Source: Candidatus Segetimicrobium genomatis
GTDB taxonomy: Bacteria > Sysuimicrobiota > Sysuimicrobiia > Sysuimicrobiales > Segetimicrobiaceae
Length of the DNA stretch: 6,076 nucleotides
Reading direction: 5' to 3'
NCBI GenBank assembly: GCA_005882445.1
Contig: VBAN01000287.1
Location: 1-6,076, forward strand
The notes beneath the pieces were generated by a model that was not told the origin of the DNA, did no database searches, and saw nothing but the letters and a program-made list of their open reading frames with translations. Position numbers and translations under genes: made by a program. This document shows positions 4,508 through 6,076 of the stretch, in pieces (positions within the stretch are counted from its first letter, which is position 1; every line of letters starts with the position of its first letter).

Positions 4508-6076
4508 GGCTCCTCGCCCTCCCCGCGCGCGGCCGGCGCCGGCGCCTCAAACCGTGACACCGCAAACCGGGACGCGGACCGCGCATACTCGTCGACCTGA
4601 CCGGCGCGGGTCTCCACGGACCACGCGAGTTCATCGCCCATCAGCGCCGCCACCCGCGCGGCGATCTCCGTCCCCTGGCGGGGAAGCAGGTGCGCCAGCC
4701 GCGTCCGCCGCAAGAGGACATCTGCAAGCCCAAGTGCCATTTCGTCCCGGACGGCTACCACCACTTCTGCGCCGATGTGCGGGTATTCCCGGTTGAGCGG
4801 TTCGCCAAGCCTGGGGCGCTCGGCGACGAGATCGAGCACGGCGGACATTTCCGTGCCGTAGGTCCGGAGCAAATGGAGGAACGCGGACCGCGGCAGCCTG
4901 AGCTGGCGCGCGCGGGCGCGCAGGGCCGGCAGCGCCACGTCCAGTCCTTCGGATCCGTCCAGCGGAAGCGTCCGCGTGCGCGACGGCATCCCGCGGACCC
5001 GGCCGGTCGCCGCGTTGATGACGTCCTCGGCCATCCGCCGGTAGGTCGTGAGCTTGCCGCCGATGATCGAGTAAAACCCCTCCGCCGACCGCACCACCTC
5101 GTGCCGGCGGGACAGGCGCGCGCTGGGAACGGTTCCGGCGCTGATCAGCGGCCGCAGGCCGGCGTACGCGCCGACGACGTCGCCGGTCGAGAGCGGAAGG
5201 GTGAGGAAGCGGGACGCGTGCGCCAGCAGATACGCGACATCACCCGCCGTCACGTCCGGATCGTCCGCCGGGCCGTTCCACTCGGTATCGGTCGTCCCCA
5301 CCACCAGCACACCCTGCCAGGGGATGATGAACGCGCCCCGCCCGTCATCGGTCTCCGGCAGCACGAGCGCGGCCCGCCGCATCCGCAGGCGGGTGGGGGG
5401 AAGGACGATGTGCACGCCCTTGGCGCGCCGGATGCGAAATGGCGGGGGGCCGGCGAAGCGGGCGACGTCCTCCGCCCACAGGCCGGCCGCGTTGATCGTC
5501 GTTCCCGCCCGCACGGCGAAGCGCTCTCCGGTGCGGCGGTCGACGAGACTCGCGCCCGTGATCCGTCCGGCCTCGGCCGTCACTCCGACGGCTTCCACAT
5601 AGTTGGCGACGACGGCCCCCCGCTTCGCGGCCGTCCGCAGGACGGTGAGCGTGAGCCGCGCGTCGTCGGTCAGGCCGTCGTAGTAGAGAAACGCCCGGCG
5701 GAGGCCGTCCACACGCAGCGCGGGGACGAGCGCGGTCGCGGCTGCGGTATCGAGACGCCGGTGGCGGCGCCCTCCGCGGCGGCCGGCCAGCACATCGTAC
5801 GCCCACAGGCCGAGCGACATCCCCAAGGGCAGAGCGGCGCGCAGGGGGCCGGGAAGGCGCAGCCCGAGCGGGCGCGTGGCACCCTGGTACAGCGGCAGCA
5901 CAAACGGCAGGGGCCGGACCAGCAGGGGCGCGTTGCGCAGGAGGATGTTCTGCTCCTCCAGGCCTTCCCGAACCTGGGCGAGATCGAGCATCGGCAGGTA
6001 GCGCAGGCCGCCGTGGATGAGCTTGGTCGACCAGCTGCTGGTCCCCTGCGCGAAGTCACCGCGTTCGATCAGGGCG
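4504..6076 (-). CDS. glpD: Aerobic FAD-dependent glycerol-3-phosphate dehydrogenase (5' end beyond right edge)
   Basis: The frame is open to the right edge, giving 523 residues in the window. The first ATG inside the window, at 5991, is not the start, because conserved sequence precedes it. GlpD oxidises sn-glycerol 3-phosphate to dihydroxyacetone phosphate at the inner membrane and passes electrons to quinone. The visible N-terminal part reads LIERGDFAQGTSS, then STKLIHGGLRYL, a GlpD signature. Later come YYDGLTDDARLTL (about 131-143), INAAGLWAEDVARF (194-207), FIIPWQGVLVVGTTDTEW (249-266), AGLRPLI (305-311) and FYSIIGGKLTTYRRMAEDV (334-352). A C-terminal helical domain (RTYGTEMSAVLDLV onward) ends in an Ala/Glu-rich tail. 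The FAD-binding GxGxxG and roughly the first 30 residues are missing, so the whole protein would be near 550 aa, normal for bacterial GlpD. It is the upstream partner of the dehydrogenase gene; its promoter is outside the window. Confidence 0.95.
   Translation of the reverse strand, partial: ALIERGDFAQGTSSWSTKLIHGGLRYLPMLDLAQVREGLEEQNILLRNAPLLVRPLPFVLPLYQGATRPLGLRLPGPLRAALPLGMSLGLWAYDVLAGRRGGRRHRRLDTAAATALVPALRVDGLRRAFLYYDGLTDDARLTLTVLRTAAKRGAVVANYVEAVGVTAEAGRITGASLVDRRTGERFAVRAGTTINAAGLWAEDVARFAGPPPFRIRRAKGVHIVLPPTRLRMRRAALVLPETDDGRGAFIIPWQGVLVVGTTDTEWNGPADDPDVTAGDVAYLLAHASRFLTLPLSTGDVVGAYAGLRPLISAGTVPSARLSRRHEVVRSAEGFYSIIGGKLTTYRRMAEDVINAATGRVRGMPSRTRTLPLDGSEGLDVALPALRARARQLRLPRSAFLHLLRTYGTEMSAVLDLVAERPRLGEPLNREYPHIGAEVVVAVRDEMALGLADVLLRRTRLAHLLPRQGTEIAARVAALMGDELAWSVETRAGQVDEYARSASRFAVSRFEAPAPAARGEGEEP

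Noticed and set aside
5345..6059. Two shifted minus-strand frames inside glpD (5345-5806 and 5670-6059)
   Set aside because: Both are Arg/Pro/Ala-rich alternate readings of glpD, which has continuous family motifs in its own frame.

Overview
The window is a GC-rich piece of bacterial chromosome, apparently free-living and aerobic or facultative. It looks like ordinary housekeeping and catabolic DNA: no phage, integron, CRISPR, tRNA or rRNA gene was seen. The high GC, GC-ending codons, clear Shine-Dalgarno sites and mix of genes fit a soil or sediment lineage, possibly an uncultivated one. The sequence alone does not fix the phylum.

Left block (1-865, minus strand): a secreted protein resembling LolA-type lipoprotein-sorting proteins is followed after 10 nt by the start of an M20-family metallopeptidase that runs off the left edge. 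These two look co-transcribed. A 162-nt divergent spacer (866-1027) separates them from the next block and holds a plausible promoter for the plus-strand genes.

Phosphate block (1028-2699, plus strand): a compact PiT-family inorganic phosphate transporter is followed 17 nt later by a PhoU-like DUF47 protein. This is the classical low-affinity phosphate uptake pair, closed by a very GC-rich hairpin that could act as a terminator.

Middle (2711-3481): a small exported or membrane protein of unknown function lies on the minus strand, convergent with the phosphate operon. Its upstream region carries three consecutive perfect hairpins just before the ribosome binding site. Next to them is a GAAG-rich, visibly less GC-rich stretch with an imperfect direct repeat. 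This is the least explained part of the window.

Right block (3482-6076, minus strand): an aerobic FAD-dependent glycerol-3-phosphate dehydrogenase (glpD, N-terminus beyond the right edge) overlaps by 4 nt (ATGA) a zinc-dependent medium-chain polyol/alcohol dehydrogenase. The pair suggests a glycerol or polyol catabolic operon whose promoter lies outside the window. No clearly novel multi-gene system was found; the best leads are the structured leader and the repeat-bearing spacer at 3227-3481.
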